Part shown: in pieces, positions 49,520 to 63,217 of the stretch
How the letters are laid out: the number at the start of each line of letters is the position of its first letter
How positions within the stretch are numbered: position 1 is the first letter of the stretch
NCBI RefSeq assembly: GCF_033115175.1
Contig: NC_084831.1
Coordinates: forward strand, 48,330,002-48,394,001
Direction: 5' to 3'
Length of the DNA: 64,000 nucleotides
Origin: Lepus europaeus
Taxonomy: Eukaryota > Chordata > Mammalia > Lagomorpha > Leporidae
Translations under genes and position numbers: made by a program
Notes under the pieces: model-generated
The model's database searches: none
Seen by the model: the letters and a program-made list of their open reading frames with translations, nothing else
Told to the model about the DNA's origin: nothing

Positions 49520-49735
49520 ACATCTCTTTGCAACTGCACAGATGTGTACTGAGCCCTGCCTGTGCCACCTGCCAGCTGTGAGACCCTGGGCAAGTCAGTT
49601 AACCTCAGTGTTCCCATATCTTTCATGTGGGGCTGGTAGGGAAGACATCATCTCAGGTTTACTGAGAGGCTGAACCAAGGCATGTGTGCAGTCTTGCTTG
49701 ATGTTTGGCACATAAATAGGAGCTATGATTAATAT
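49520..49735 (+). repeat. MIR
   Basis: The region reads 'agaccctgggcaagtcagtt', then 'gatgtttggcacataaatag', a long MIR copy. Confidence 0.75.
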
Positions 49736-50689
49736 CATCTTGGTCTGTTTTTTGGGCTCATTTTTAATAAGCATGTGCACACTTTTATTATTATGACATT
49801 ATATTTGGAAATAGAAAGAAGAATAAAAATCTTGATGGCGACTCCTTTTTAGATACCACTTCCACCCAATAGCACAGGCCAGATTCCCTCGTAAAGTGAT
49901 GCCCAACACTCCTTGGCTTTCTCAGCCTTGGCCTTGGAACCCTGTATCCATTCTTCAGTCTGTCTTTTCCTTTCGCCTTGCTCCTGGCCACTGGCTCCCC
50001 TGGATATCTTTGCTCCATCGACATCTTCCATACCTAGTGCTGTGGGCACCTTTCTCTTCTGACCCTGACCCCTCCATTGCTCTGACCTCTTTCCTCTTGT
50101 CTGGGGTGGGGGGCAGGATCTAGTGACACCCAGTGCACTTCAGGCAGCCGGTGGAAAGATCCATCTAGCCAATGCACTTTCCTCAGTTATTTCTTATGGG
50201 CAGGACCCGAGGCCCAGTCCCTCATCTCCTCTCATCCCCAACTCTTGCTTTACCCACAGTGACCAGTAGCGTTTCAATTCACTGATCTCCAAGCCTTCTT
50301 ATAGACATATTGTTTTTTCATACCGACTCTTGGAGCATGCACATAGCTTTGTGTTCTGCTTTTTAAAAACCAAATATGACACCAAGTTTACTCCCAATGT
50401 AAGCTTCTTGAGGAAGTTTGAAAGAAGATATTCTCCGGTGTTGTTTCAACACAGGTCTAGTCTGAACCTTCACTAAGACATTGATCAAGCCCCACAGGGG
50501 GTTACCTTCCCATCGTCTCTTTGTGGAAGAGTAGAGACACTGTCTCTCCAAAACCAAGTAAAGAAATTAGTAAGACCAGATTCACGTGATTCCTGTAGTG
50601 AAGATGGTACATGTGATGGAATTTGGGGTGAAAGTGTCAAAAAGGATGAAAGGTTGCCAAACCAGAAATCTGTATACTTCTCCCTTCTG

Positions 50690-50840
50690 GCTGCACAATG
50701 GAACTCTCTGGGAGAGATTTTACAAAGCTACCAATGCCTGAGCTCCACCATCAGGTATTTGGATTCTACTGGTTCAGGAGTTTCTCAGAGCTCCCCAGGT
50801 GGTGCTAATGTGCAGCCAGATTTGTGAATCACAGTGCTGA
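50690..50840 (-). mobile_element. MER5A-like hAT MITE
   Basis: The phrases 'ctggctgcacaatggaactc', 'atgcctgagctccaccatc' and 'ccaggtggtgctaatgtgca' match MER5A. Confidence 0.7.
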
Positions 50841-50919
50841 AGAATGAACTCTCTGTAGGAATAATCAGTGTAAACCCCACTGGGAAAACTGAAAGGCTCC
50901 TGATTGATTATATCATTGA

Positions 50920-51010
50920 TTAGTTAATTCTTCACCACACATTCACTGGGTGCTTTCCACACGCCACATCCCGGCTTGGCACTGGAGATACAAAGATGAC
51001 TAATACAAAT
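50920..51010 (+). repeat. L2-like fragment
   Basis: 'cattcactgggtgctttcca' and 'ggcactggagatacaaagat' are L2 3' phrases. Confidence 0.6.
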
Positions 51011-51479
51011 TTCTTGCTCTGCTAAGACAGGGTAGAGACATCATGGGTAGTCACTGTAGCTGAGGGGTGGATAGAAATGGTCAGACTGGACACAAGACTT
51101 TGAGATCTAAACTCAGAATCCAGAACTTGGATCAAGGCTGCAAAAGAATGAATCCAATGATCCATTAGTAGGCTTATTGAGAAATGGATTAACTTAAGTG
51201 ATTTGTAGCTGCACCAAGGTGGGTGTTATTAAGGACACTCAGTAAAATACCAGGCATTTGAATGCACATTGCATTTCCCTAGTGAATGATTTCATGAGGA
51301 AGACACCTGCTCACGAAGAGTCATTCCCTCTGGGGTATCTAGGGTTTTATGTCCTTTACCACCATTAGCCACTTTCCTACTTCTTGGCAGAGAGACAAGA
51401 AAAACTGGCATTTGAGGAGCAAGGACAGGGTGAACTGAGATGGGGAAGAGGAACTGATATTAATAGATTTTTTTCTCTC

Positions 51480-51700
51480 TAGAACCGCACTGTCCAGAAC
51501 ACTCTGTGATGATGGAAAATTCTGTATCTGCACTGTCCAATGGAACAGTAGCTACTGAGCACTTCACATACAGCTGGTGTGACTGATGAGCTGAAATTTA
51601 AATTTTATTTGGTCTTAATGCCAATTTAAGTAGTCATGCATAGCTAGGGGCTACTGTACTTAAATAGCATAATTCTAGGTAAAATACATAAAAATTATTT
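51480..51700 (+). mobile_element. MER3 hAT MITE
   Basis: It starts 'gcactgtccagaacactct' and continues 'ctgcactgtccaatggaaca' and 'tagctactgagcacttcac', matching MER3. Confidence 0.75.
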
Positions 51701-54700
51701 TAAAAAACACAACTTTCAGTAGTCTGTGTGCTTCCTGAACACTAGACATACATATTCCGTCCTTATATATCCTCTCCCTTTCTTTTAAAAAATAACTTAA
51801 ATTTGCATTGCTTGCAAATTACCTACGGGTGAATTAAATTCTTTGCTGTCTAGACAGTGTCATGAAATCAAATTCAGTTTGTAAAATAGCAGCCACCTTC
51901 TGGATGGAAAATGTGTTTTCATTTCCTGGGAAAAGCAAGAGCCAGATATTTGTGGGGGCTTTTTAAAGAAAGTCAAGAATCATGCTTCCAGTGGAAACTC
52001 ATGAAGCCTCATCAGCACTCTGATACAAAGGAATCCCAGTTAGTGCCAAAGTGTGCCAGCTCTCCTGAGATGTGGGGCTCAATGGTCTTGCTGGACACAA
52101 TGCCTTGATTTAATGGAGGAACTGATGCTTCTTCGAATATTTGTCTTTGCAATGATTGAAAAGTTCCCTCTAATGATTGAGAGTTGGGCCTCATTTTAAC
52201 AGCTAATGGCTCTCCTTTCCCCAGCTACCATTTCAAGAGGTTGCCAATGGCTGCCCATTGGATTGGAGGGTGGAGGAGAATGCTGAACTCTTACAGTGAA
52301 AGTTACATTTGCCCTTGAAGTGCTCACAAGAGTAATATATCTACAAATCCTTGGGCAATGAAATATTTACATCTGGCTTCTGAAAAATTAAGCTGATCCT
52401 TGAAATGGCCTTTCTTAATAGGCAAAAGGGGAAATCTGAGTAGGGGCTGTGGTGACAGGAACTAGCTGGTGCCTTATTCAGGCACTGTGGGAACAGCAGA
52501 GGCCAGTGAGTATTTTCAGGCTGGTAAGGCGACCTGAATGGGCTAATGTCACTGAACAGCAGACAGCTCCAAGGATCCTCACCCTGGATGCTTGACTGTT
52601 CCACCTGTCACTAATATCAAGTCAATTCCCTTGCATTTAAAAACTCAATACTTTCAAAGTGAGAAATGGCATGGTTTTGGGAGAGGTGTGGAAGCAGAAA
52701 GATGTGGGGAGCAGCGGCTTTCAATTCTAACTGTTGCTCCATCCCTGGCATTTCTGTGGGCAGACTTCATCATTGCAGCCTCAGTTTTCTATGCTGTTAA
52801 CCTGGGATAACAATGCTTACAAGTGCTGTGAGTGAGTGAGGAGGAGAAAACAGGTGTATATGAAAATAGCACAGCAACTGACAGAGTAAAAACTCAATCG
52901 CTGTCAATACCCTTTCCAAAATTATAGACAGGGAAGGTGGAAAAGGAGGAAGGGAGCAAAGGATGCCTGTGGAATTATTTGCATGGTAGGTATAGGTAAG
53001 TAAGGCCCGGGCTACGACAAAAGTCTGGGAAACACCAGTCCAGGAAAGGGACAAAGTCACCTGGGGCAGCAGCTCAAAGTATGACATGGTATTCGCAAAG
53101 GTTTTTGACACTGACATTGCTGGTCTTCCGGGGGGGGAGGGGGTGTTTGTCTCATCATGACGTCCACCCACCCCTTGGTCTTATCCTCTCTTCTTCCTTC
53201 CATCCATCACATCTATTTTAGAAAGTCAGAGGATGACTCCATGTATTCATGCCCAAATATTCCAAAACACATCCAGTATTTTTTTGAAAATATACATGAG
53301 GATAGGGTTGGTGCACAATTTTCACACTGATGGTGACTAGGTACTGAGACACCAAGTAAGGTTGATCTCAGTAACAGTGAAAACATGAGGGTATGCTGAT
53401 GATACCTGAGAAATGAGGGTGACAGTGGTTTGGACAATGGCAGTGGCAATGGTATCTGCTATAGGACTGTGGTAATCAGTCATTCATTAACTCCACATCT
53501 TTTTTTTAAGCACCCTTAATTCATTAAACATTTATGGATACAATCTCATCCTTCCATCTTGTAAAGAAGAAAGAAAATGGCAATTAGATCACTAGTGTTA
53601 TAAATGAGATAGTCCATATAAAACCTTTAGTAATAATGCCAGGTTTGCAGTAATGAAATTTCGTATGTTAGTAGTTACCACTATTAGTGTCCTTATTATA
53701 ATTATTAAACACATGGTACCCAACCCAGTCTTAAGGGTTCAGAGAAGTGAATAGAGCAGACAGCTTGAGATGATGGCAGTAGGAGTCTTGGGGATTTGAT
53801 TGTGGCAGTGCAGAGGTTGCAAGGATAATGGGTAATGACCAAAAGGAGAGAATGACACAGCTATTTCTGTGGTCATGGCCAAGGTGGGGCCAGTAATGGG
53901 AATGAAGAAGAAACACTAACACTCACATTGGGAATGACTACATTCTCATACGCTTGCAGAAGCTTCCTGGGCTCTAGAGTCTGTCCCCAACCCAATACCT
54001 CATCTCACAGACCGAACATTTGACAAGGAGGATTTTAGGGCCTGGTGCCCCCTCTTTCTCCTTCCTTCCGTTAGCTCCTCTGTCAGGGGAAGAGGCAGGC
54101 TGTGAAACGGCCTCACCATTTTCAGTTTTTGATAGAACACACAGACTGCACAGGTATAAGCACACACAGAAAACCAAGAATCTAAGGGGAATGGTTTCCA
54201 AAGGCCTGGAATTACTTGTGTTTGATGATCTAACCCTTTGAAAAAAATCCATTATTCTAGTTCCACATTAGGAAAAAAAGTCAAGAAGTTCTCAGAAACT
54301 CCTAACAAGACTTGGCGCCAGTTCAGTGCTTTGCAAAGGGAGTGAATTAGAATTGCAGTCATGGGAAATTGGCTGCTGTCAGCAGGATGACAGGAGCTCA
54401 ACACACTTTTTGGGAGGGGGGCATGGAACTTCTTCGAGAGTCAGTCATCTTTCCTTATTGGCGTGTCTCTCTTGGAGAGGCTACTACTGCAGGCCAGATG
54501 GCATCCAAACGGCAACAAGAAATATTGGATGGAGTTGAAATCAAGCAAGAGTAGCAGAGTCTCAGGCTGAAACGTGGAGAAAATCAGAGGAAATCTTCAC
54601 AAGGAGATGTCACAGCAGAGGAAAAAAAATAGTCAGGAGGGCTTTGCCTGCTGCTCTAACAGCCGTTCTCTGCAGAATGTTTTTCTAATTCTCCTCCGGA

Positions 54701-54784
54701 GGAATGTGGATTTTAATACTGAGGAATTAATTTCCTTACTTACTTCCTCCTTGCTGCAGTTGATTTTTAAGGCTTTAATTTAAT

Positions 54785-54915
54785 AATTAATAAACTTCTC
54801 CTGAATGCCCAGTATGAACAAGGCACTGTGCCAATACCATGTGGACACAGACGCTGTCTTTTCTGGGTTGTAGCAGTCCAGTTAGGGGAAACTGGGGAAT
54901 ACTAATTCAAGTCAG
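54785..54915 (+). repeat. L2-like fragment
   Basis: 'gcccagtatgaacaaggcac' and 'gtagcagtccagttagggga' are worn L2 3' text. Confidence 0.5.
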
Positions 54916-55819
54916 AGCAGGAGGAGTGTGACAACAAGGGTACCGTGCTGAGCATTTTCAGAGTATGTACTGCTTCTGCTGCTGTAACGCTATGCATAAG
55001 ACAGAAGCCAATTCCACTGTGAATAACCAAAACAACAATTCTATTTACCCATCCTTTGGATTTTTCTTTGTTGTGACATTAGGGATGTATCTATCTCACA
55101 AGAGAGCTAGTGTTGAAGATCACCCAGGAAAGGACTTAAGGCAATAGTTTGGCAAGGTGCCTGATACACAGTAAGATTTCCATGAGTGTCTGCTTATTTG
55201 GGTCACAAATTAAGTCAACAATTCAGTGGCGTATCCTTCAGGAATAGGATGATTATGTAGTACTTATGTGATGACAGCTTGGACTCATAAACTGAGAATT
55301 ACAGAAGAGACATGGAAGACGCTAAAATCTCTACCCCAAATTCAACCCTCTAGTTTCTTCAAGCCTTCTCAAGAGCGTGGTAACAGGGGCGGATTTGGGA
55401 TGGCACACCAAGTTCCCAACTCCCAGCCTAGTTACTCTTTATCAGAACCCTATCATCGTAGTACAGGCCCAGAGGAAGCACAAAGTCCAAGCATGGAAAC
55501 CAGGCTCACTTGTTGTAAGAAGGAGACAAGGGCCCCAGGGAAATCTGGGCTTGCTCATATGTGAAAGGGTCAAAGAGGTGGCTACTTTACAGTGCTCTGG
55601 GATCAAATGAGGAAATATGCAACAACAGACTACACTTGGGAGGCCGCCCCGGGGTTCAAAGTCCAAAGAGTATCCCAAAGAGCTTCAGCTTCAACTGTCT
55701 CTGATTGACTGTCCAACCTACAAACCGTCTGCCACTTTGTGTCACCATTTCTCAGGCCCCGTAACGAGTCTCTAAGTATTTTCTATACCCTTTCAGGACT
55801 TGGCATAACAGATTCCCAC

Positions 55820-56070
55820 TAACAGACTGCCCTTTGCATCCTTGTTCATCCAAGTGGAGAGTCACATCTCTAGAGACCCACCTCCTCAAAGCCTTCCGCC
55901 AGGACCTCAGGATGGGTTAGGTGACCTCTCTATGGGCATCGCACGTGTCCAGCTGATTAGTCTCTCTCTCCTCTACACAGCTCATGCACGACCTTGGAAG
56001 GAGTCTAAATTACTTGAATGCACAACTGTCTTATTCATCTTTGTGTTCCTAATGCCTAGATAGTCTAGTG
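55820..56070 (+). repeat. L2-like fragment
   Basis: 'cacctcctcaaagccttccg' is a common L2 phrase. The overlapping 73-codon frame is not a gene. Confidence 0.5.
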
Positions 56071-56849
56071 GTTACCACAGAGTGGGAAACTACATGGAAT
56101 TGATAAATTTTAAGCAACAATGAATAAATGGGTGAAACTGCTTATACAATGGAATGAAAAGCTGAACGGAAAGAAACTTGGTGTTAGCATGACTTATTAT
56201 ACCAGGGTATGGCAGTCCATATGGTGCTTTCAAATGCACAGTGTGTACATGCGTGCATGTGCACACACACACATACACATTCAGACATATGGCATTTGCT
56301 AATGTAAATTTTAGAAAGCGTGTCATATCCACCCTGTCACTGAACCAAATGGGGCTTTACAATTAAGGTAACTCCTTCGGTTTTCCTTTCAAAGAAATAC
56401 TAGGGAGATGTTCCAGTAAAAGTTATAAGAATAGGAATAAGCTGCTCTTCTAGCCCATCTGATGTCTGAATGCTGTTTTCATCCGACCCCTCAAGCTCCT
56501 CCCATTAATGAGATGTATCAGTCACTCAAAGTGGCAGCAAGCAGGGGCATTCTACACAGCTGGTAGTCTTGCCAACACATGATCTTATTGTCCCTTTGAC
56601 TGGTAGCAACTGGTGGGTGGATTGTACCCCATACTTTTTGGCCTCTGAAACATAATACATCCAAAAACCTTTTGATGTTCCCAAACCTATTCTTCCTTGT
56701 CTCCTGGTTTTTGTGAAGGCACGGACTCACATCTAGATGCTTACCAGTGACTTTCCCACACTCTGACATCCAATCTGATGAAGAAATGCTGGTTCCATCT
56801 CTAAAATACATTCCAAATGCATCTGCTTCTCTTTATATCCTCTGCAGAA

Positions 56850-57420
56850 TTCTCTTTTGCCTTAGACTATTGTTAAAACTCTTGTCCCTCTAAGTTTATC
56901 TCCCATGATATGGGCACAGTGATCTTTTATATCACTTGGAATAATATCCAACTTTTTACCACTGCCTATGAGACCATCTACACTGGGGCTACCATACATC
57001 TCTGAGCTCCTCTCTGCCATGCCCTCCCCCTTGTCCCACCATGCTCAGACCCACACGGTGTTCTCTTTATTCCACAGGCGTCATGGGCCTCAAGGACTTT
57101 TCCTCTTCCTTTCACTATTGCTGGCACACTCTTCATCTCCTAATTCAAGTCTTGGCCCGGGTGTTACCTCCTTAGGTGGACCTTCTCTGACTATTTACCT
57201 AAACACAGGAGCAGACCCCAGCTCCTGTCACCTTGCCCTGTTAGGTTTTGTTCCGAGCTCTGACTGCTTTGTTTGGGTTGGTTGTATGTGGAAGGTGACC
57301 TGGGGAAGCAATGGGTCTTGGTATGACTTCTATAACATCACAGCCTAGCACAGGGCTTGACACACTGTGGACATGGCATGACATGTGTGGAATGGATGAC
57401 AGAAAGTATGCTTGAACAGA
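56850..57420 (+). repeat. L2-like ancient LINE remnant
   Basis: 'cctatgagaccatctacact', 'gggcctcaaggacttttcct' and 'gttacctccttaggtggacc' match L2. The 126-codon frame at 56968-57348 is L2-derived or chance. Confidence 0.6.
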
Positions 57421-57859
57421 ACAGTGTGTGTATGACCAGAGTGGTTTTAGGAGGTACCTTCACGTATCATGTAAACTAAGATACAAGTAAAGAGATACTT
57501 TTGCATACTCCTAGCATAGGAGCTCTGTACTCTGGTTTCTGGCACTGGAACCTTATCTCTTAAGAGCCATGTAATTAGGTGATGAAGATGGTATCATTGA
57601 TGATACTTTTCCCACAGACACCAAGAGGAGAGACCCTTTTCACCCACATTTTTGCAAAAGCTCTACTTTGAAAAACTCTTTTAATTAAACCCTGTCCATA
57701 TGTCCTTTGTTAGGTCACAGTAGTGGAAATAATTTTTCTGATTGTGACAGATCCATAAAGAAGACAAACACAGTCCATGATGGGCTAAAGAGGAAGGGAT
57801 GGATCAAATTGCAATAGTAAGATCTGATCTTCTATTGCCCATGCAGGAGTCATGTAGGA

Positions 57860-58090
57860 CAGTAGTAATTATAGCTGATGCTGTGAACGAGTTTCCTCTG
57901 TATGTACCCAACAATATCCTACATACTTTCATATATTAGCTTGCTTATAACAACAAATCTAGGTGCTATTGCTATTGCTATTTCCCCTTACTTTCCAAAG
58001 AGAAAACTCAGGCACTGAAGGGTTAATTAACTTGCCCAGGATCACAGAGCCAGTAAATGGCAGAGTTAGTATTTTCACCAAAGTGGGGTA
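57860..58090 (+). repeat. MIR
   Basis: 'ttaattaacttgcccaggat', then 'cacagagccagtaaatgg', is a clear MIR core. Confidence 0.75.
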
Positions 58091-58348
58091 GCTTTGGAAT
58101 ATGAGATTTTACCTATTATGCTATAGTGAAGAGACACAAAGGGGATAAGACGACGCATGCTTTTGATTGGCAAAGGTTCTGAAAGGAGCAGCCATCCATG
58201 GTCCCAATCCTCCTTGAAGGAACATGGTCAGATTATATGGTAAGTGTTTTCCCTTTAATAATGGCAGGAGGAAGGGGGCTAGAATCTTCTGGGTGACAGT
58301 AGAAACAACAATAAAGAAACAAAGAGATAACATTATAAGATTTATATG

Positions 58349-58352
<4 letters not shown>

Positions 58353-58391
<39 letters not shown>
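58353..58391 (+). repeat. (TA)n microsatellite
   Basis: About nineteen TA units, likely polymorphic. The Ile/Tyr frames across it are repeat translations. Confidence 0.95.
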
Positions 58392-58393
<2 letters not shown>

Positions 58394-59969
58394 CATGGAA
58401 GGGTGGTAAAACTTTTGAGCACTGGGCTGACAGCAGCAATGTTGAGAAAGAGAAATACTACTAGAGAGGACAGCAACACAGCTAACCTGCTGGAGTGAAA
58501 CATGGGGACATACTGAGAAAACTCCATGGTGAGCTGGAAACTAGGAGGTAGAAAGGGAAAAAGTGTTGTAAAAAGAGACAGCCAATGTCACTTACATGAG
58601 ATATTCCTTATGCATGCGTACAGAAGTAAAGAATTTATCCTTCACAGCAAGACTTTATTTCCCTCTCCCCTTAGTATCTCAACCTCCATCTTCTTCTCCA
58701 TAGAAGAAGTAATAGTTGTCATGTTAATTAAACTAGATGAACTTCATTGAAGATCAGAATCCATTAGGGTGCTCTGTAAATTTCCCTTTATAGAGAAGTA
58801 CAGAGCAAACCGAAGGCAGCAAAAGCAGATCTGTAGTGCTGGGGCCCAGGGAGTTATATTTTCAAAGGGGTCACAGATGACTGTTATGCAATGCAGTCTC
58901 TAGATTCACTGAGCTAGATATGGCTTGCCAAGCACGAAGTACACCCCTTGGGCCCTGGCAATAGCTCAGCAAATGATGGTTTCTTGCCTCCTTTCTAAAT
59001 CACTGCAGAAACAAATTTCATCTCCTTCAGGTTGGGATTTTCACCAGTACATTGTTTTCTTATTCCCCATGATCGCCTCATTTAGCTCTTGCTCCATTTT
59101 TTAAAAGCTAGAGTTTGTGCATTACTCTTCTGCAACCACTAACAATGGCAGCTAAGGAGAAAGAAAGAACCTCCACATGATGATTTATCCAGAAAATCTG
59201 AATTACCATACCTAGAGAGAATGAGTGTCAGCATCAATGGATATTTATAGGGCAACTGTATACTATAGCTCTGCTCATTAGAGATGCTGTAGTTAAGGTT
59301 CTGTGAATGTTAATGATCTCTATTAGAGGAATAATGGCAGGCCCACAGCAGCAGGAGCAGCAGTTAGGAGATACCCCTCAATCACATTTTCTTACTGCAC
59401 AACAGATCTCCATGTAATCTGATTTATGCCCACTGAAGGATGCACCAGGACACCTGGATCCTGGAGGTGGTATCATCATTGCTTCAGCATAGGTAGTGCT
59501 ACTGGTAAGGGGTTTCAGGAACTAGATGAATAGAAGCCTCCTGCCCACGTTTGGTCTATTCTGGTCTTGGGAGAAGCTTGGCCCAGCAGGAAGAACATTC
59601 ACCAGCACTGAGAAGGGTAGCTCTAGACCCTGGTTTGCCCGAGACAGCACCTGTTTATGCTTATTGTCCTGATGTCATAATTGTTAACAGCAAATCCCTT
59701 CCTACTTCCCGAAGTGCTTCTGTTTGGATGGTAAACCAGGTCAGCCTAGTTTTAGGGTCACAGAGAGGTGCACTGGAGATTTAGCTGTGCCTCTTCTAGC
59801 TGTGCTAAGTGATTTAGCTTCTCTCATCCTCAATATCACTATGAGCTAGAAGAGACCTACTGCTTATTCCAGATGGTCTGAAACAGCCTATTAAATGCCC
59901 AGAGCAGTCTCCTGCTTAGGAGTTTCTCAATATTTGGTAGCTACGATTGCATGTGATCCCTACTTGTTG

Positions 59970-60310
59970 GAGACTGAATGTTTCTATATCCTCAAAATTC
60001 ACATGCTGAAGCCCTAACTTCCAAAGTGATAGTATTTTGAGATGAGGGTCTTTAGGAAGTGATAAGGGTTTAAATGAGATCACAAAGGTGGGACTTTCAT
60101 GATGGGTTTACTGGCTTTATAAGAAAAGAAGAGAGAAAAATACTTCCTGTATGCATACATCAAGGAAAGCCATATGAGGACACAATGAGAAGTTGGTGGT
60201 CTCCAGCCCAAAGAGGATGCCCTCATCAGGAACATATTGATCTTGGATTTCCAGCCTCCAGATTCGTGAGAAAGTTAATTCAGTCTATGGCAGCCCCAAA
60301 GAATTAAGAC
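59970..60310 (+). mobile_element. MLT1-type solo LTR (ERVL-MaLR)
   Basis: 'tcacatgctgaagccctaac', 'ctttataagaaaagaagaga', 'aaagccatatgaggacacaa' and 'ggatttccagcctccagat' follow the MLT1 LTR in order. It is non-coding; no internal retroviral sequence is seen beside it. Confidence 0.8.
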
Positions 60311-60554
60311 ATGGCCAGATGGCTATGGTTCTCCCCTGCCTGTTCAGCTCCATCTTGGGTTCTCAAGTCAAAGGTGGTCTTGTTGACATGATTTCCTGGG
60401 CATAGAGAACTGGAGTCACTCCAGTGCACTCTGCACCAACACAGCCCCTCCAGTAGACTAAAAGCACCCTAGTGGCAGAGCCGAGTCTTACTCATACTTG
60501 TGTCTGTTAAAGCACTTGATATTGTCATTTGTCCATTTAACAGTCCATAAGAAT

Positions 60555-60770
60555 ACTATGGCTAACATTTATTGAAAACTTACCATGTGCCAGGTGGTAA
60601 TATAAATATCTTACATTACATCATTTTGTCATCAAAAGTACTCCATGAGGCTGGTACCATGGTCATTATCCTCATTTTACAGGTGAACACAACAGACACA
60701 GAGAAGTCTATAAAACCTGTGCCCAGGTTGCATGGTTGGTATTTGAGGAAGAAAGATTCAAGCCCAAGTA
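60555..60770 (+). repeat. MIR
   Basis: 'cttaccatgtgccaggtggt' and 'ttatcctcattttacaggtg' define a MIR. Confidence 0.75.
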
Positions 60771-61186
60771 GGCAGACTACAAAGCTCATTTTATTAACTG
60801 CAATTCCACATTGCCTTCCAATTACTGATGACAAACACAACAGTAATTGTACCTCTTTTTAATCTGTGCAATAATCTGTGGAAGAGCTCTCCCCAACTGG
60901 TTAAGAATCCCAAAACTAAAGCAATTTACCTAGGAGTCACACAGCTACGAAGTACAAGGCTCTGGCTCACTTAAAATTCCCACGATCTTCCTGTTTTACA
61001 GCCTCCCACTCGGTGTTCGTGATCAGAGTCTCGAATGGAAAATATCCCAGATGATCTCCTTATCTGACTTCCAGACTTCCACACCCATAGGACTAATACG
61101 TGAGTTCTTTTGGACAGTGGCTTTCATGCTACCCTCTCTGGATCTCTTCCCCTCTGGCATGTTCTGTCCTTTAGAATGACTATGAG

Positions 61187-61536
61187 GGGCCGGCGCCACG
61201 GCTCAATAGGCTAATCCTCCGCCTGCAGCTCCGGCACACTGGGTTCTAGTCCCAGTCAGGGCGCCGGTCCTGTCCCGGTTGCCCCTCTTCCAGGCCAGCT
61301 CTCAGCTGTGGCCTGGTAGTGCAGTGGAGGATGGTCCAAGTCCTTGTGCCCTGCACCTGCATGGGAGACCAGGAGAAGCACCTGGCTTCTGCCTTCGGAT
61401 CAGCGCGATGTGCCGGCCGCAGCGGCCATTGGAGGGTGAACCAACGGCAATGGAAGACCTTTCTCTCTGTCTCTCTCTCTCACTGTCCACTCTGCCTGTC
61501 AAAAAAATAAAAATAAAAATAAAAAATAATAAAAAA
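61187..61536 (+). mobile_element. CSINE, young copy with 14-bp TSD
   Basis: A near-consensus copy from gggccggcgccacggctcaa ends tctgcctgtc and an AAAAT-rich tail. The exact duplication agaatgactatgag is at 61173-61186 and 61537-61550. Confidence 0.95.
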
Positions 61537-62159
61537 AGAATGACTATGAGGAAGGCTTCCTGGGCTTGAGGTTCCAACTCAGCTTCAATCACTTCTCCTG
61601 TTTTATCTGCTTCTACAGGAGGTTATTAGGCACATTTCACACAAATAGAGGGTCCTGGGTTTGTGAAATGTTTGAAGGCTGCTCCTCTAGGAGACCAGCA
61701 GCAAGTATGGTCAACTCCATGGTCAACCCACTTCCACTTAGGTGTAGTCAACCGCAGGTGTGGATGGAAACTAGATGGTGGGAGGGATCCAGAAGGACTG
61801 ATGTGCTGGCTCTTCGGGGAGTAACTCTGGCAATGGCCATCTCCTCTGTGGGTTTAGCTTCCACCAGGCAGCCTCTCTATGATTGTGGCTCCCACTGGGT
61901 AGCTTCCTCTGTGGTCCCATTGTCCTGTTGGCAGCCTCAGCTCCTGGGCTGTACCAATACCATCTCCTTCCTTTGTCTTCTAGCCACTTTTCACCACTAT
62001 TAAGCATCACCACAGTCACATGTTTGTTTGTTCCCCTCTTTTAACACCTTTGTAACTAGTTCCCTATGTTAAATTTCCTCTATTAAACCATTTGGCATGG
62101 GGGCTCTCTTTCCTTGGCTCTGCCCTGATGGATACACTTAGATAATTCCATTAGGTTTT

Positions 62160-62560
62160 TAATGCTCTCCCCACCTGCCAAGCCACCTGCCACAAGTCAC
62201 CAGAGTGATGCAGATAAAAGCAACTCTAATAGCATTGCTCCACCACCTGCAGGCATCAGTGACTTCCCAACAGATCCCAGCTTTTCAGCACCACAGTGCA
62301 GACCCTGTGCTGGCTGGCACAGCTTCCCCCTGCATCCTCATCTTCCTCCCACGAAGGTGTCCTGTGGTCCCACCATCAGCCCCTACATAGGAAGTGTCTC
62401 TGTATATGAGTGCTTCTTAGCATTCAGTTCCCTCTTCCTGAATACTGTCCCTTCCCTTTCTCCATTGACAGACTCTCATCATTTTTTTAAAAGTCTGTCC
62501 CTACTCTATCCCCTAAGTAGAAACCTTACAAAATCCCTGTAGGCAGAGTTTATTGCCCCT
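62160..62560 (+). repeat. L2-like remnant
   Basis: Text such as 'ggcatcagtgacttcccaac' is compatible with L2. The 126-codon frame here has no recognisable motif. Confidence 0.4.
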
Positions 62561-62889
62561 CCACTATGCTCCCAATAGAGTCTTGTACATAGCCTCGATG
62601 ACATTATTGTAATAATTTTTATATGCCTGCCCTCTTGGAATCACTAAGATTCTTACACAGCATATTTCACTCATCTTTATATTCCTAGTTAATAGCACTG
62701 TCTGTAGGAAGGAAGTCCTTAGTAAATGTTTGCTAAATCAATGAACAGAAATTGTAAAGGAACTCAAATGAAAAGAGGGCTTTCTAATAATTGGAGCTGC
62801 AGGTGAATGGGATGAAGTCAGAGTAAGGAGTACGCATGCACGCCAATGGCAAATGTTCTCCAGGAGTTCTTTTTCCTTGGAGATGACCT

Positions 62890-63217
62890 CTTTTTTAAAT
62901 TTTTTATTATTATTATTTTTTTTTGACAGGCAGAGTGGACAGTGAGAGAGAGAGAGACAGAGAGAAAGGTCTTCCTTTGCCGTTGGTTCACCCTCCAATG
63001 GCCGCCGTGGCCGGCGCACCGCGCTGATCCGAAGCCAGGAGCCAGGTGCTTCTCCTGGTCTCCCATGGGGTGCAGGGCCCAAGCACTTGGGCCATCCTCC
63101 ACTGCCTTCCCGGGCCATAGCAGAGAGCTGGCCTGGAAGAGGGGCAACCGGGACAGAACCCGGGGTGCCGGCGCCGCAAGGCAGAGGATTAGCCTGTTGA
63201 GCCACGGCGCCGGCCCA
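62890..63217 (-). mobile_element. CSINE, young copy with short TSD
   Basis: It runs from a T-rich tail and tgacaggcagagtggacagt to ccacggcgccggccc. The duplication gagatgacct is at 62880-62889 and 63218-63227. A head-side segment is slightly deleted near 63160. Confidence 0.93.

Noticed and set aside
62738-63205. 155-codon minus frame and other 90-140 codon frames such as 36765-37190
   Set aside because: They are translations of CSINE sequence, shared almost word for word between copies.
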